A stretch of DNA of 64,000 nucleotides, taken from the NCBI GenBank assembly GCA_010015655.1, contig ML976665.1, positions 719,736 through 783,735 of the forward strand, in the 5' to 3' direction. This document shows, one piece after another, positions 1 through 10,642 of this stretch. The DNA is from Bimuria novae-zelandiae CBS 107.79 (lineage: Eukaryota > Ascomycota > Dothideomycetes > Pleosporales > Didymosphaeriaceae). Numbering within the stretch: position 1 is the stretch's first letter; the number at the start of each line of letters is the position of its first letter. A program made the position numbers and the translations under genes. The notes beneath the pieces were generated by a model. It worked only from the letters and a program-made list of their open reading frames with translations, ran no database searches and was not told where the DNA came from.

Positions 1-1149
1 GGAAGCGAGTGCACCTCCGCTGGGGTCGGTTCCGATAGTAGTGCCAACGACTGTGGAAGGGAGCGGTGCGCTAGGCATGGCAGCCTGGACGCAGAGCGTG
101 AAAGAGATCCTCGGTAAGTGCCCATACGATGAGCCTGAGAGCCACATTAATGTTGCGCAGCTACCGAATCGAACTTTCAGGGCGAGAAAAACGTCAAGAT
201 CCTTTCCCATGCGCTACCGTGTCCATCCACCACCGGTCATCTCTTTGCTCAGCTCATTGCTGCCATCCATGACCAGTCGCCCGCCAATACCGCCTGGATC
301 AACGTATTCCATGCTGTTCCCGGTCGCTTCACACTGGCCGACCTTCCGAAATCTCCACCCTCAACCCCAGGACCTGTCGTGGGCGGCGACGAATACTTCA
401 CAAGTAAAATCTTCGACAGTGCGGTAGCGATTCCGGACTACCAGCTTGATTCCAAGCTCTTGCCCCCTTCTCCACGACCTGTCGTACCTCCTAAAAGCAT
501 ACACATCTCAATTGTCGAACGCTATATTCCACCCACAAACACGAATGAGTATGCAGAGATGTTTCAGCTAAGGGGGCATTCTCTGCTCCGTGACCGATTA
601 GTTGAATTGTCTCCTGATAATGGCTTGCTCCTTTTCATCTACCCCACCCGTACTGGAGCTCGGACCTTCATGCAGCGTTATCTCGGTCCAATTCTCGATC
701 CCTTACTCCGATCCATCACGGTTGTGCATGATCTCTCGTCCGAATTAGGAAAAAATCTGGGTCAGATGAGCTCGGTGAATTACCTCGATGAGTACGAAAG
801 GCTGAAGGACCAAGTGATACGTTACTGCGAGGCGATGAGTGGCGAAGCGACCGGCGGTAACAAATACACCTATACCGTGTTACGGGCAACGAGGGAAGAG
901 TCGATTCTCGAGAGGTCCGCGTGGGCGAACGATTGGTGGATCAAGCAAGAGAAGCCCCGTATTCGCAAGACGGTTAACGATTATTTTCGACAAGTTAAAA
1001 AGTTGCCGGAGTCGGGGATGACCGCCTCGAACCTGATCCAAGAGGTGCTAGACGGCGTGGCGAACCGAAAAGTCGAGGACCATCGAGAACCGAAAGGTAT
1101 CGAAGTTGGTGTTTTTATCATCAAGAAAACCAATTCGCTGAAGGAATAG
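1..1149 (+). CDS. Conserved fungal protein of unknown function, 3' part
   Basis: Partial gene that enters from the left edge. Exon ..113 joins 161..1149 across a 47-bp intron (114-160, GTAAGT donor, GCAG acceptor), leaving an uninterrupted frame of 366 residues in the window. The frame is open to base 2, so the true start may lie outside; an in-frame ATG at 77 is the alternative. Visible blocks are a hydrophobic 'LLLFIYPTRTGARTF' segment around residue 200, a following 'LGPILDPLLR', and a Trp-rich stretch 'WANDWWIKQEKPRIR'. I recognise the general look of a family widespread in ascomycetes but no catalytic motif and no named domain, so I assign no function. The frame and splice are well supported; the role is not. 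Confidence 0.75.
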
Positions 1150-2244
1150 AAGATAGTTGCGAGACGATATTGTTACAACACAAGGACGGTGTCGAACCGG
1201 ACGACAAGGTTCCAGGTTATTCCACACGGCCACAGTCTATCATGTATGACGAGCGAATGTGCTACGAGAGCAAGGCGTTTTGGAAGTGCTGCATGATTAA
1301 TACCCTTTACCGTGTAGCATGGCATGGCGTTAGGAAGGGTTGGGTTCAGACAAGCACAAGGGAAACAAGGAGACAAACACACGCTACTAATCTAGTACTC
1401 CACGAGTCCACACCGCAAATCCTTTTATATCTATTTTCCCTTCAACACGAGCTGACCGCCTGGTCTAGATGGAATCCCGCAGAAGGGCATTCCGTCATAC
1501 GCTAGACTAATCCTGCTGGGCGGGTGCTGATCATTGCCACATGTGCGGCCGTGCGGCGCTCTGGCCGCAAAAGTGTAACCTCACCGATCCGACTCCCTTG
1601 AAAACCATGGGTGATGTGCCTTGATTGCGAGTGGGGTGAGGGAACGAAGGAGAAGGCTTGTCTCTACCACTCCCTCGGGAGCTCATCGGGTGGTCTGTGT
1701 GAATTGGAGCACCGACCACTCTCGTGTCTAGAAGCATAGGTGACAAGTGCGAAAGAAGTACAACTCGGGAACGTCTCTTTCACGACACTACTACTATCCA
1801 TCTGAGTGACGGCAATATTTGCGGACTAGTGCTTCTGGGATACCTTCAGCTATGCATGTTTACTCAGCGACTATGCAATGCCTAGGCTTGTGACCTTGAT
1901 GAACCAGACCACAGCGCCTACATCGGTTTCTAAGGTCACACCAATCCGCAGTTATATAGGTTGCGCCAATGTTAGACCCCAAAGAATGCAGACATGTTGT
2001 GATTTTCTGCCAATGCTGTGAATACATACGCGTCTGACGTATTCCTTTCGCTATCTCGTCCAAGATAGTATCATTGGTGTCGCTCGTATTTCAGATGCAC
2101 GAAAGTTGGAGAACGGCGCGGGGTAGCTCCTCGGTCTTTGTGGCGGTGCAGTGGCTAGTGTTCCCGCATGCAACCTACCACAGGCCTGGAGGTGCTCCTC
2201 TCCACACCTCCATTACCAACCGCATTCCTCATCCCCAAGTCCCA
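1150..2244. other. Intergenic region, no gene seen
   Basis: About 1.1 kb between the first gene and the thioredoxin start. Short open frames on both strands have no recognisable motif, no consistent splice signals and no hydrophobic segment. It presumably holds the 3' UTR of the upstream gene and the promoter of the thioredoxin gene. Confidence 0.6.
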
Positions 2245-2874
2245 ATGGCAAAGTACAATTCGATAACCAGCTCTTCTGAGCTCGCTTCTCTCCTCCAATC
2301 CCACGAGTACACACTCATTGACTTCTGGGCCACGTGGTAAGCTCCCTCTCTACATGCCGCCCGCGCAGCACCCACCTCCAATACCCTCTTCCACTCCCTC
2401 CGCCTATATAAACAACATAATTTACAAACATAAAGGTGTCCACCCTGCAAAGCCATCGCCCCCATTTTCGAGCGCCTCGCCGCCGAAAACGCCACTGACA
2501 AGACCCTTGCCTTCGCCAAGGTCGACGTCGACGCGTGCAGAGACATCGCGCAGCGGTACAAAATCTCCGCTATGCCGACGTTTCTGCTGCTGAGGAAGGA
2601 TGTCCCGGTGAAGGCGGTGAGGGGCGCGGATGCGGCGGGGATTAAGAAGTTGGTCGGGTATGCGAGGAAGAAGGGGTGCGGGGAGAAGGTTAGTGAGAAG
2701 GAGGAGGAGGAGTTTAGCCAGGTGGAGTTTGGTGGGGGTGGGGGGTGAGTACAGTGAATAGAGAGGTGAGGGAGGGTGGAGGGATAGGGCTAATGTGTGC
2801 ACAGGGGTTCGTGGTTGCCGTTGGTGGTGGTGGTGTTGTTGTTGGTTTGGTGGTTCCTTGGGAGGGGGAAGTGA
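2245..2874 (+). CDS. Thioredoxin with C-terminal membrane anchor
   Basis: Dithiol-disulfide oxidoreductase of the thioredoxin fold, 156 aa. Exons 2245-2336, 2436-2744 and 2805-2874 keep frame. The first intron (GTAAGC) splits the Trp codon of the active site, giving ATWCPPCK with Cys32 and Cys35; most thioredoxins have CGPC. Family features follow: KVDVDACRDIAQRYKISAMP with the cis-Pro at 'AMPTF'. After the domain comes an acidic/Gly linker, then 'GSWLPLVVVVLLLVWWFLGR', a strong single membrane segment at the extreme C terminus (about residues 137-152). This tail exists only if the GTGAGT donor at 2745 and the CACAG acceptor at 2804 are used; without splicing the protein stops at 2748 after a Gly run. 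The hydrophobic tail argues for splicing, giving a tail-anchored thioredoxin facing the cytosol. Which membrane is unknown. Confidence 0.85.
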
Positions 2875-3221
2875 GGGGTGGGTATGTGCGAAATGGGCGG
2901 AAGTTGGGTTATGAGTAAAGGACGAGATTGACGGTGGTTTGCGAGGGTGAGTTTTGGTTCTTGGGGTACGCATAAAGACTGCTACCAAAGCTGCGATGGG
3001 CATAACACGTGAATACTGATTTATGGACTGGCTAAGGTGGTGCTCTACCGTATGATTTGCTTCCTAGCGACGAGATAGCGAAATCGACGTGGCCTGGCCA
3101 CGAACCATATACCTCAAGCATTTTGACTTGGCCGTGACGAATACCTCCATTGTATCCTTGCTGCGCCTAATCTGCGCCTGATTGAAGCTGACCCTCGCGT
3201 GGGCATCCGCACCGCCATGTT

Positions 3222-3727
3222 CTACAGCTCGTCTGCTCCCCAGAAACGCTTATCCACCTGCGTCACAATGAACGCGTTTCCCCTTGCGTATGCCTTCGCC
3301 GCTTCTAGATAGCTACAAACCAGCGTTAGTAATAATTGCAACCTTAGAGATATCAAACAACTAACAGCAGACAGAACTCGCTCCAGATTTGGCGACAAGT
3401 ATGCATAAGCCTGAAGAACCCTCTATGGCTATGGATTATGCTCTCCATATTCTCGCCTTCCTGAACACCGTTAGGGGGTCCTTGTACGAGGAAGATACAT
3501 GAGCTAGCCGTTCGGGTAGCGAAGCAGGTCTGAGAAGGCTCGTCAAGTACCATGATCGGCACTTCGACCAGTGCGTGTTGGTAGATGCGGTTGCGGATCT
3601 CTGTCATAGACAACGTTAGTTGGATATTTGAATCATATATACGCCACTTTAAGACTAGCATCGGGTGCAACTCACCACCGAGAAGAACTAAGAAGTCGAT
3701 GCGCTTCTTGAGACACTTCGGAGTCAT
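3222..3727 (-). CDS. Small 2EXR/F-box-like protein (EIRNRIY family)
   Basis: 125-aa protein from exons 3676-3727, 3366-3600 and 3222-3312 on the minus strand. The first intron (phase 1) splits the Glu codon in front of 'IRNRIYQHAL'. The second (GTTAGT donor, TTACTAACGC branch sequence, TGTAG acceptor, phase 2) falls just after 'CRQIWSEF'. The order 'LLG-EIRNRIY ... LMHTCRQIWSEF-xxLY' is the pattern of a large Dothideomycete family usually labelled 2EXR or F-box-like; the molecular role is generally unknown. Exon 3 gives 'LEAAKAYARGNAFIVTQVD' and a clean stop. It heads a local group of four relatives, the next two of which lie on the opposite strand starting 240 bp away. Confidence 0.7.
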
Positions 3728-3966
3728 TTTTATGACCGAACCATTGGTGTTGAGTAGTGATTGCTGCGTTTTCGTGGTTGTTGAAGAGAGACAGGATTCG
3801 AGTTATTTTGGCGTAGTGTCTATATATTGCGTAGTTCCCGTGAGCCAGGTACTTGGTCTGTGCCGCGGCGGTTATTGCACCTCAACCCAGTGCACGTACC
3901 TTCTGTCGAGTCTCTCTCATGGCCGCCTTAATTCTTATATAAACCCGTGAGACTAGACACACAGAT

Positions 3967-4400
3967 ATGGTACTAAACATTACTTCGCGTCAGCTTAATC
4001 TGCCATCAACGAAGACTACATCCTTCCTGGATCTCCCGGGAGGTAAGTGTTACCATCTTACTCTGAGCTTCCTCCATTACCATACCTAACCTATTCTCCA
4101 GAAATCTGCAACCTTATCTACGAGTACGCCTGTCCAGACCGAATTCTTGTCTTGAAAAGCTCTCCACTAGACCGCGAGTCCCATGGGAGCTGGGGATGGA
4201 ACAGAGAAGGCTACGTCGGTCTCATGCAGGCATGTCACCAAATTCGGCAGGAGTTTCGATTCAAGTGCGCGTATTGTTTCACAGTTGCTTAGGTTTGAAT
4301 TAGAGTAATTTAGCTATTTGACAGCAGTAACGGTTTGGGTGTGGCCATGGGATTTGATCTACTATGCGGAATGCTCCGACTCGCACTGGAACAGCTCTAG
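3967..4400 (+). CDS. Small 2EXR/F-box-like protein, paralogue
   Basis: Exon 1 (3967-4042) ends 'TSFLDLPG' at a GTAAGT donor. The 59-bp intron has a CCTAAC branch sequence, and exon 2 starts at 4102 with 'EICNLIYEYACPDRI', the junction again falling in phase 1 inside the Glu codon. Exon 2 carries 'LMQACHQIRQEFRF'. The 3' end is uncertain. I chose a phase-2 donor after 4264 and the acceptor at 4324, matching the paralogues and giving a 104-aa protein that stops at 4400. A phase-1 alternative would read a longer Trp-rich exon to 4506. Family assignment is firmer than the last exon. Function unknown. Confidence 0.55.
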
Positions 4401-4789
4401 TATGCGTGAGCCGGAGAGGGGAGGGCCTACCATCGACTTTGACAAGGGGGTTGGGAAGTGGGGAGAGTGTGAGAGATGTGGTGCGATCGCGTTGACGGGT
4501 ATCTAACAACGCTGACCAATTTGGCTGGCGGGTTGAAAGACATATTTGAATTTTCACAACGATCATGTTTTTGTATGTCGTAAATGCAGTGACGGGCCTT
4601 TCCTGACATACGTGCCACTCCACCTTTGCGCTAAGTCTTTACGGCCACAAATAGCCCTATGAAATCACCGTGAATCCCTGCCGCCCACCACGCTCACACT
4701 TCAAACCCTCAAGTACCTGCCCCTCGCGACCATGACTTGTGCCAAACACTTCCCTTCTCGCCCTTAAACTCTTAACCGACCTGGTCGAG

Positions 4790-5267
4790 ATGTCATCCAA
4801 CAAACAAATATCATTCCTAGACCTGCCTGCTAGTAAGTATTTCTTTTAGTCTCGGTGGTGACAGGCATCCGAATATACCATACCTAGGTATAAATGCCGC
4901 AGCTCTATATATGGGGCTTCAAAACTTCTTTTCAGCTGATTGATGACATTTATAGAAATCCGCAATCGGTTATACGCATATGCATCCCATTATGCGACTC
5001 TCAACCGCGTCAAAGCACCAGTCCCTCAATCCTGGGAGGTCAGCCGCAAAGGACGAAAATCTTGGAAAAGGGCAATGAAAAGGAAGAAGACGGATAAAAG
5101 GAGAGACACTCGAACCTTGTCACAGACATGTTGTCAAATACGCCGCGAATTTCTACCCGTGTAAGAACGATGTCGTTCAAGTCGTTTTGGGTATTGCTGA
5201 CGTGATTTCGAGATACATGAAAACGGCGGAAGTGCGTGTTCCTGGTGGAAGTCGGAGATTGCACTAG
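4790..5267 (+). CDS. Small 2EXR/F-box-like protein, paralogue
   Basis: 100-aa protein from exons 4790-4832, 4956-5160 and 5213-5267. Exon 1 reads MSSNKQISFLDLPA. A 123-bp phase-1 intron precedes 'KIRNRLYAYA', and a 52-bp phase-2 intron (GTAAGA donor) follows 'CCQIRREFLPV', after which 'YMKTAEVRV' resumes the family pattern. Intron positions and phases match the neighbouring minus-strand copy, supporting both models and common descent. The centre is unusually basic ('KGRKSWKRAMKRKKTDKRR'), resembling a nuclear localisation signal. No known catalytic function. Confidence 0.65.
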
Positions 5268-5672
5268 GGTTAAGGTGGTCTCGGGAATTGGAGGTCCAGA
5301 TGTCGTTCGCTTGAATGAAATGGCCGCTCCACACAGCTTACAAAGTCCCAGTACCGAGCTTGTTTACTCATAAGCACTCTGAGCGGACGCATTTGAGGGT
5401 AAGGTTCGAGATCCGTCTTCTATGCAGGTATTAGAAACATGAAGGGGCTATATGGGTGGGGCTTATTTACATGTACAACTTGTTCTGCATGGAGGCTAGG
5501 ATGTGATGACAGAGCAGTAGCTTCATGCTGTTGAAGCAGGTGCTTCCCGGCATACGGAAGGAGCACGCTAGCCTATATAGGCGACTTCTTCGCCTACATA
5601 GCTGATAACTCTTACACTCAACTTCAGTTTCAACACATGCCTCTCCATCTGACCGTTATTACTCTTCCACTT
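5268..5672. other. Intergenic region, no gene seen
   Basis: About 400 bp between two convergently oriented small genes. It contains only short frames without motifs and probably holds both 3' UTRs. Confidence 0.5.
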
Positions 5673-6039
5673 TTAATCCTCGCGATCTTCTTCTTCTTTA
5701 TCCGCATTTACTCTCCTCCTCGCTTCCTCCTTTCGTCTCTCCTTAACCTTTCTCGGTTTCTTCGCACTAACCGGTCCATCTGCGCTCCTATCTTTCCACT
5801 ATTCGCCACCCAAGTCAACATATAGTTCCAACTCACTTACGAACACAGGATATACTTACCATTCCGCCGTACCTATAATGCGGATATTCATTCTCTAAGC
5901 CCCGAGCACCTTCCACACCGCCGGATACTGGTTTCCAGCACGCGCCTGTGCCCACAAAGTGCCATTGCTGTGTTTCATCGATTTGGCAGCGGATAAGAAT
6001 GGAGCGGGGCGTAGAGCATAGGGTGCAGGACTTTGGCAT
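5673..6039 (-). CDS. Small conserved Cys/Trp-containing fungal protein
   Basis: 101-aa protein from exon 5860-6039 (60 codons) and exon 5673-5798 (41 codons), separated by a 61-bp intron with a GTAAGT donor directly after 'YRYGGM'. The N-terminal half 'MPKSCTLCSTPRSILIRCQI' with 'WHFV...CW' and the tail 'WKDRSADGPVSAKKPRK' match what I recall of a small ascomycete family of unknown function (CxxC at the N terminus, GGMWK, basic SAKKPR tail). A second acceptor 17 bp further on would give a different basic tail but lose GGMWK, so I reject it. The C terminus is highly charged. The paired cysteines could bind metal; that is inference. Confidence 0.75.
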
Positions 6040-6453
6040 TGTGAGTGAAGAAGGATAGAATCTTATTCACTGCCTAGGTGAGGGTCAAGATGTATGTGGT
6101 GACGTTATGCACTAGTGCACGAGAAACACAATGGATTATACTTCACATCACGAGATACATGTGGTAAATGAAAATAATGCATACGAATCACACATATAAA
6201 CGAGAGATCTGGAGATGACAACGCGGGCTCAGGGTACAAGAGGATGGATAACTGCCTTAATTGTATTCAAGGAGGGTTTCTTTTATTAAGGATTGCCGCG
6301 CTCCGGCTTAGAGATCACTGGTGTCTATTCTGATCTCCACGCTAGAGTCCTCTGATGGTCAACAGTTTAGGACAGTCAGACCGTCCAGAATCACGCCATT
6401 GCTTATCTTCATTATTGTGCATGTACCCGTCTCCCCTTATTTATTTCGCTGTC
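6040..6453. other. Intergenic region, no gene seen
   Basis: About 410 bp between the start of the small Cys/Trp gene and the 3' end of the next minus-strand gene. No supported frame or RNA gene. Confidence 0.5.
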
Positions 6454-7684
6454 TTACCGATGGAAAACGTGAAATTCCCGATCGCCTTCACTCAATTCAT
6501 CGATGGAAACTTCGGCCCTATTCCTCCACAATTGATATTCATTTCCGTCACCCCATTCATCAACGAAACCTTCGACCATATTCCTCCACGATATGAATTC
6601 ACTTGATTCAAACCAGTCATCGGTATCTTCCTCCTCCGCCGGTTCATGGATGTATAGACCAAGGACCTCTGTATCTTTTTCGTTTCGAAAAATTGATTTC
6701 ACAAACTCCGGTAGCGGAGCTACCTTGACCTCCTCCAAAGTGGAGAAGGACCGTTCTTCCAGTTCTGCGATTGTACTGTTGGTTCGGAAGAAGCCCCGTT
6801 TGAAGGTGAACTGTGGCCATATGCTGCCCTCAATCTGCGAGTAGGCTATGACTCGTACATCCTGCAAATCGCTGGGTATGTAATTGCTCCACCGGCTTCC
6901 ACGATCCTCGCTCACGAACTCCTTTATGGCTTGTCGATGCCGCTGGAACACGTTCCATCCACGGCAAAAACACATCCAGCGCTTGGGGAGATAGACAAAC
7001 GTACCGATACCTATGGGTGGGTATAGGCAACCTTAAGGATTGGGAGGATGCTTTCTTGGCTACGCTTGTAGGCATTTGTAGTAGTGCTCAGTGGAGGCCA
7101 GCAGGGCTTGAGTGTGCCAAGCTCTTTCGACGCTACTCCACGACAATCTCGGGAGCAACGGAATCGGGCATTCCAGTCTCAACTATCATATTGGCGTATT
7201 CAGCACTATCGTTGGCGTGGAGTAGTACTTCGTTCTGCGCGACGTAGACGGGTCGGAATTCTCGACGTATCACACCGCATACTTGCGTGAGTGCATGGAA
7301 CTGGCGACGGGGAGAAGCGATTGCACTTGTGATCGGAATATTTGGCTGCGCGCGGCACGTTCTACATTGTTCTTGAGCTTCGCCGTGCTCGATCCAATCG
7401 TGTAGGACACTTTGTATATTCTCAGATCGGGAAACTGCGGGCCCTTGGATCGTGGTATTTTGCTTGATCAGATATGCGGTGTCCTTGTCCTCGTCCATGG
7501 GCTCCTCGATAGCAAAGCTGTAAACATTGTTGCGCAATTCTGGAAAAATGTCAGTGAGTCTTAATGTCTATACAAGAAGGGTGGAGAACCTACTGGCGGG
7601 TAGCTCCAGGAGAGGAAAGCACGACTGGCGGGTGCTGATCGGCCATTCGGCGTAGGGTGTATGCGCAACGATTCGTGGCGTCAT
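6454..7684 (-). CDS. Larger 2EXR/F-box-like gene, middle unresolved (possibly broken)
   Basis: Exon 1 (7594-7684) encodes 30 residues ending 'FPLLELPA'. A 54-bp phase-1 intron leads to exon 2 from 7539, 'KLRNNVYSFAIEEP ... LTQVCGVIRREFRPVYV', the same family layout as the three small neighbours. Exon 2 runs to a stop at about 7133. Downstream on the same strand is an open 173-codon frame (6454-6975) beginning in 'MCFCRGWNVFQRHRQAI' with a strongly acidic C terminus (EEEDTDDWFES). I could not find a donor/acceptor pair in matching phase between about 7133 and 6990: candidate acceptors at the 'CTTAAG' and 'CCCATAG' sites need phase 1, while the obvious donors are phase 0 or 2. Either an unusual intron is used or the gene carries a frameshift. 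Confidence 0.45.
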
Positions 7685-8561
7685 GTTGAGCTCGGCACAG
7701 TCGCAAGCGAGGTAATATTGATATTTGTGGGCTCGTATCCGCATGTGTGTGTATCAAGTATAGCGCGCTAAATTTGAAGGAGGCGTGGCGCTTTTATGAC
7801 TTGGAAAATCCATCGTCACGTGATGAATTAGGATCCATTTCACCACCTCCACCCGCGCTATGATACCCCACTTAATGGGCAAACGCGCTATGACACTCAC
7901 AGATGTATATAGAGATATGTTTTGCTTCAAGTCTCAATATATCATGAGTGTGGAGTGTAGCGCACTGATTCAACCGAAGTTCAACGTAGAGGTCTTCCTA
8001 GAAATTCTACAGGTTTTTACCAATCTATAACCTTCCGGGCTTCCAAGAAAAGTTCTTCCACTACCACAGGTATTAATTCCCAAAGCCAGCACTAGCAAAA
8101 TCCAATCAGACACACGGTAACCACTACCCATGGCTAATCGATTATTACCCTGTTCTTTCGCTACCCAAGCTCCACCTCGAAGACTAAACGATCGGACCGG
8201 ATGTGCACGCGCTGAACGGAACTGAATACTGTGCTTCTTATTACTCTAACGCTTCCCGTATACCCAGTAAACTATCTCGCAAGTCTCGAACCCTGTTACA
8301 GAAGATTCGCACAGCAACTGCGCATTTGGACTAGACGACGTGTTCTTCGCATTAAAACCATCTGACTCAAAATTCAGCTAGATACGTGATACTACTCCCT
8401 CTCTCTCTCTCAGAACCAAGTTCGTGATAAATAACTACTCTATCATGAGTAATACGCGGTCTCCAAAACTTCGATGCCGCCCCGCCTCAGATCAATAATT
8501 ACCACTCACCGCCCCTGACTGTTCGAACACACCATGCCAAACGCCAAACTTCGTCACCGGC
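7685..8561. other. Intergenic region, no gene seen
   Basis: About 880 bp, fairly AT-rich, between a gene start and the 3' end of the proline-rich gene. A short CT run lies near 8395-8411. No supported coding frame. Confidence 0.5.
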
Positions 8562-10642
8562 CTAACGACCGCCCTTCGTACTTGCGAGCTTTGCCTTCAG
8601 CGCCTCGACCTTCTTCTCCTGCGCGCAAATCTCCTCCTGCACCTTCAACGCCTCTGCTACATCATCGTCCACTTCACCATCGCCCGCCCGGTTTCCCGTG
8701 TCCTCATCCTCCGCCGAAGGGCCAAGATCATTGCTCGGCATATCGGCGTCTTCGAACTCTTCCACCGCGATCGGACGTTCCTTCACGCCAGGCTCGCGCT
8801 TGATGCGCGGCGCAACGGGGATACCGGAGGCGTCGTAGCGCGCGGGGCCCTCGGGGCGCACTGAGGACGAGCGGGCACGGTGCGAGGTGAAAGACGAGAA
8901 GCGGGCGCGGTCGCGGTCGCGATGCGCCATTCCGCCGCTTGTGTTCGACGGGGCTGGGGTGGAGCGCGAGAGAGTCGGGGAAGGGGACATGGGATGACCG
9001 TAGGGCGGCATGGGTGGGTAGCCGTGGGGCGGGAAGCCATGCGGAGGGTAGCCCTGCGGTGGGTAGCCATGAGGCTGAGCACGAGGTTCCTGAACGCGTG
9101 GATCCTGGGCGTCGGCGTCCTTGTCGTTCGGATCCTGCTGGCCATAGCTGGGGTACTGACCGTATGCGGGCCAGGGGTACATCGGCGGCGGAGGATAGTT
9201 CTTCATGTGCGGAGGCATGGGCGGGTAACCTTTCATGTGCTGCTGCGGAGGGTAGCCTGGCATGGGAGGATAGCCCGAGTAGCCGCCATAAGGAGCTATA
9301 TCAAGGGTCAGCAGATGTTGCTTGGAGTGAGGAAGTGAGTGCGTACGATAGCCTGGCATACTATAGGCGCTATAGGGATGCTGCGGCATCTGCTGCGGGG
9401 ACGGCGGAACGGACTGACGAGCAGGAAGCTTAGATCGCTTGGGCGCCTTCGTAGGCGTGTCTTGTTTCCCTTTCTTGATGGGCTTGGACAGCTTAGAGCT
9501 CTTCGGCTTAATCTTTTTGGGTGGCTGGTGCGGGGAGCCCTGGAACAAGTCAGCGCACGCTTTATTGCATGATGGGTTTGCTTACATGGATATAAGTATT
9601 TTTCTGCTTGTACGGGCTGGATAAGTCGAGGCTATCATCATCATCTTCGGCGTCGGCCTCCATCTCGTCGCCATCGTTCTGCTCCTCATCCTCGTGATCA
9701 CTGACCTGCGGGTAGTCATCGTCACCACAGGCCAAGATGTGGTCGATGTCCTCATCAGTCTCCAAGTAGCCCTTTGGTTGTGCCAGTAGGAGATGCTTGT
9801 AGCGTATCGAGAAGCTGGTCTCAATATCCCAGCCACGAGTAAGCATGTCCTCAATAATATCCAAGTCCGTGGTCACGAGCTGCGGCTTGCGGTTACCTGT
9901 ATGCTTGATACGGTGGCGGACGATGTCATTGAAAGCCTTCTTCAGGAAAACCTTGTCATCGGTCAGTTCCGAGATCATGAGAATGGACTTGAGGATCGAA
10001 GGCAGCCAGTTCTTCGGGTCTATATAGTCGAGAGTAAGTCTCTGTGTCTAACATTTCCACTTGAGTGATGTGCTTACCGATCTCATGTTGGCGATAAGCA
10101 GTGCGCTTACCACCCCTCTTCTTCTGCAGCGGACGGTGGCACTTCGGGATGTAGTTGATGATAAAGTTCTTGCCCCAATTCTTCTCGATAGCACGGATGA
10201 CCTCCATCTTGGCCTTCATGTCATTCTTGGCGATCGGCTTCGCGGCGTACGGCTTAGGACCGGGCCTCTTGTGCAAATGGTTCTTGCCAATACTGACGGG
10301 CGATCCTTGGTCAGGCTTCTTGAAGCTGGTTGACATGGTCTTCTGACGAAGATCGCGCTGGCGACGGTCGCAGAGGGGCACATCATCCTCATCGCTTGAC
10401 TCCTCGTGGACACGAGACTCAACTGGAGACGACATGTGCTCGACGTCATTGATAGACGGGGTATCGACCGTGGAACCCTCACTCATCTGTGTGATTTGTT
10501 GGCCTCGGAACCTATGTATATAAAGAATAGAGGAAACCAAATTGAAATCGCCTACCTGTTGTTGCCCGCCAAAGTATCTGCGAATGTTGCGCGGCGCCTC
10601 ATGCTGCTGAGACTCATCTGGTGGAGCTGCGCTGTCGAACAT
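8562..10642 (-). CDS. Pro/Gly/Tyr-rich conserved fungal protein, 618 aa
   Basis: Five exons on the minus strand: 10556-10642, 10078-10486, 9586-10019, 9347-9539 and 8562-9295; total 1857 nt, in frame. The conserved core lies in exons 2-3: 'RAIEKNWGKNFIINYIPKCH', 'RPLQKKRGGKRTAYRQHEI', then 'DIVRHRIKHTGN' and 'DLDIIEDMLTRGWDIE'. An acidic tract (DHEDEEQNDGDEMEADAEDDDD) follows. The C-terminal half is low complexity, with many repeats of the type GYPPMPGYPP, and ends in a probable coiled coil (EALKVQEEICAQEKKVEALK). Basic motif, acidic tract and disordered tail suggest a nuclear or RNA/chromatin-associated protein; this is inference. I cannot name the family. The last intron (9296-9346) is exactly 51 bp with no stop, so retention would insert 17 residues. 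Confidence 0.8.

Noticed and set aside
2422..3003. 193-codon minus-strand frame rich in Pro/His/Thr
   Set aside because: Antisense to the last exons and 3' UTR of the thioredoxin gene; low-complexity shadow.
5637..5825. 62-codon plus-strand frame with a hydrophobic N terminus as a small membrane protein
   Set aside because: It overlaps antisense the second exon of the small Cys/Trp gene, whose splice model is better supported.
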